Source of the DNA: Adenophora triphylla var. japonica
Lineage: Eukaryota; Streptophyta; Magnoliopsida; Asterales; Campanulaceae
Reading direction: 5' to 3'
NCBI GenBank assembly: GCA_022495995.1
Contig: JAFEMH010002499.1
Location: 124,001-188,000, forward strand
Length of the DNA: 64,000 nt
The notes below the pieces were generated by a model. The model was not told the DNA's origin. It worked only from the letters and a program-made list of their open reading frames with translations, and did no database searches. The position numbers and the translations under genes were made by a program. Below, one piece after another: positions 61,874-64,000 of the stretch. Every line of letters starts with the position of its first letter. The first letter of the stretch is position 1.

Positions 61874-63972
61874 TCACGAGTTTGAATCATAAAATTCAAT
61901 CATGTTTACATTCGCGTTGTTTGGGAAATGATCGTTGGCGGGGTTGAGATCACCGAGGCGCTCGAGTTTGCCCTTCTTAATTAATCCCTGAATCGCCTTT
62001 CTCAAAGGCATGTACGGTTGTCGGTCGTATGACCGTGATGCAGTGGAAAGCACAATGCTTAGTGGTGTCAAAAGGGATTTTGGGATCCTTGGGCTGATAG
62101 TTTCTCATGGGTTCGAGGAGACCACTGCTCTAGCAAGCTATTTAAAACTTTGCTTAAGGGAACACCCAAATCCTCGGGATTCGAGATTTGGTCATTGACT
62201 TGGTCACCATTACGAACGGGGTTTGCCGGTTTTGGTCCATTGGGGCGCTCAAGCTTGCCCGTTTCGATTAACCTTTGAACCGCTCTCTTCAAGACTATGC
62301 GGTTGTCGGTCGTGTGGCCATAATGATCATGGAAGGCGCGGTGCTTACTTATGTCGAGAGGTGCATTTGAGCTCCTTGGATGGTAGTCCTTGAGAGGCTC
62401 CAAAAGGCCTACCCTTACTAAGCCCTTGAAAATTAAGCCCATGGGCATCCCAAGATCATCAAAACGTTCTCGTTGCCTTAAAGGACCACCATTTCTTGGT
62501 TGCTTTTGGGGGCCGTCAATTGTACACAATGCCTTCTTTCCTTTACCGGATGTCGGAGCCGTGTTGGAAGGGTAAGGTTTATAGCGGCGAGACATGTTCT
62601 GACTCGTAGTCTTTTCCCGTGCACGAACCCTTTTGATGTAATCATCAATGTAATCGTCGAGATTCGACCTTTTGTAAACTTCATTCGTGTCGGATACACA
62701 AGATTGATATGGTGAGATGGCCCGAGTCGAGCGATCGTCGATACTCTCGTTGCTAGGCTTTTCTTGTACCTTCTTAATTGGTTCTACCAATAATCCATTG
62801 GACGAGTCAATAGGAACATTAGGATTGCATGACCCCGCCACAAGATTGGCATTAGCAAACGAAACCACGGTAGGAAGTACTCTGGTGGGAGGAATGACAG
62901 TCGAGCATTAAAAGCGTGACCGTAATCTTCCTCATAAGGCACAGCGGTTGCCGAAGATGAAGATATATGGCTCGTAATGGGTGGATACCGGGGAGCAGTG
63001 AGTGCGGATCCGGAAAATTGCTGAAAACATGAGGTTTGAGGCATCGTAACAGTAGGATTGAATGTGTCTTGACCGCACCGAGGAACATGACTGCAAGGGA
63101 AATGTGTATACTGTACTTGATGAGCGGGAGCAGCTTGCGTAACGGCCGGGTGGAGAATTTGATGAGGAGCATTTGACCTTGTCGGACTTCCCAACCGGAG
63201 GGCGGGGGTAGAGCCCGATGAAGTGGTGATAAAAGCACAGTGGCCCACGTGATCTTGCGGTATCATAGGGGCCAGTGTGCTTTGAGAATTGGAGGAAGCA
63301 AGGCGGCCCCCTCGAACCATGGAGCACGAGAAACGAACCGTCCCATTCCGAGATGGTGACCCGAGCCGGACGATGCGGTGAAGTAGTAAGCGACCCCTTC
63401 CAAGTGATGACCCGAACCGGGCCCGATGTTGTGAAGTAGTAAGCGGCCCCTTCCAAGGCTGCGGGGCCAAAGCCAACTGATTCAATCCTGGTGGTGAGAC
63501 TGAGAGGCACCTGGGGCGGGTTGACCTAGATCGGACTTCGAGGAGTATCGAGCAGAAGGGCTGAGATGTACCGAACGGACCAATTCCGGATTGATGGCCG
63601 GGCCGGAGCGAGGTTTTGGAGTAGCGAATCGACCCATTCCAAGTCGACGTAAACAGACTGATTGAAACCCAAAGATGAAAACTGATAGGTGCCCGGGGGA
63701 AGTTGACCAAGATCGATACGATGAGGCCGAGAGGCAGGATGAGTGATAGGCTGGGGGATGCTTGGCCCATTAGTAGTTCCACACGAAAGGGAACAGGGCA
63801 TTTGATGGTAGTTGGCATGCCCGGGAGGGTAATTAGCTCCAATCTTCGCATCAACCGTAAAGGTTCCATTAGGGTGGTGAACAATTGCTAGCCCCCGGGT
63901 TACGATACTTTCCAATAAGCGATCGATCTGAGCCTCTTGATTTTGTCTTATCTGTTCCAACATCGATTCCAC
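61874..63972 (-). pseudogene. Gag remnant of a third type, near the window edge
   Basis: It starts MESMLEQIRQNQEAQIDRLL at 63972 with the box VTRGLAIVHHPNGTFTVDAK, shared in form with D and G gag. A Pro/Ser-rich centre runs through shifting frames to 62868, where VSFANANLVAGSCNPNVPID starts a 266-residue frame holding FDDLGMPMGLIFKGLVRVGL and a knuckle-like box HRAFHDHYGHTTDNR in which the last Cys has become Arg. A second knuckle segment (RKAIQGLIKKGKLERLGDLN) follows at 62071-61874. No pol follows. The start may lie further upstream, outside the window. Confidence 0.68.
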
Positions 63973-64000
63973 TTGTTCGGCATTTTGCGGATTTTCGGGG

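Overview
This window is repeat-dense plant nuclear DNA. It is made almost entirely of nested Ty3/gypsy LTR retrotransposons of the Tat/Ogre type, and I see no ordinary host gene, tRNA, rRNA or CRISPR array. The lineage call rests on four things seen in the sequence: gag-pol with a second, archaeal-type RNase H after the RT-linked one; LTRs of 1.05-2.2 kb with an 18-nt primer-binding site matching what I recall of the plant tRNA-Arg 3' end; long leaders and 3' regions with tandem-repeat arrays; and extra intron-containing genes antisense to gag-pol. A eudicot is likely, but the species cannot be told.

Layout (all gag-pol on the minus strand unless stated). 1-5563 is a decayed pol (P1) broken by a 745-bp hAT-like element. 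5564-8970 is the plus-strand 5' end of element A (LTR, PBS, leader). 8971-12030 is the 5' end of element C (truncated gag, leader, PBS, LTR). 12031-18469 is element B (LTR, leader, gag, no pol). A and B 5' ends form a large inverted repeat. 18470-23333 is a second decayed pol (P2). 23334-25062 is the 3' LTR of element F. 25204-43820 is a complete 18.6-kb element D with GTATC target-site duplication, inserted in F. 43826-51460 is the rest of the F 3' half. 51461 to about 58.6 kb is element G (3' LTR, arrays, gag remnant), inserted in the F integrase. 59-64 kb holds two more gag-only remnants.

D and F carry the same two-gene antisense cassette between pol and the 3' LTR: a four-exon plant mobile domain (PMD) gene and a DUF7745-like gene. 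D has an intact PMD reading frame; the F copies are broken. D keeps gag and protease but has lost RT, both RNases H and half of integrase, so it would need proteins from a relative.

The main new-looking signal is regulatory. LTR promoters of A, B, D, F and G each have a 12-bp dyad of the form NNNCG-NN-CGNNN placed 22-23 bp upstream of TATAAAT. The outer triplet differs by family (ATC in D/G, TGT in F and the B LTR, AGC in A; C uses TCT but at another distance). The same family-specific dyad recurs upstream of the antisense genes, once at exactly 22 bp from a TATTTAA box. A second signal is a stem-loop with compensatory changes and G-U pairs that only work on the element-sense strand; it recurs at nine places downstream of pol, next to 3' LTRs and in one leader.
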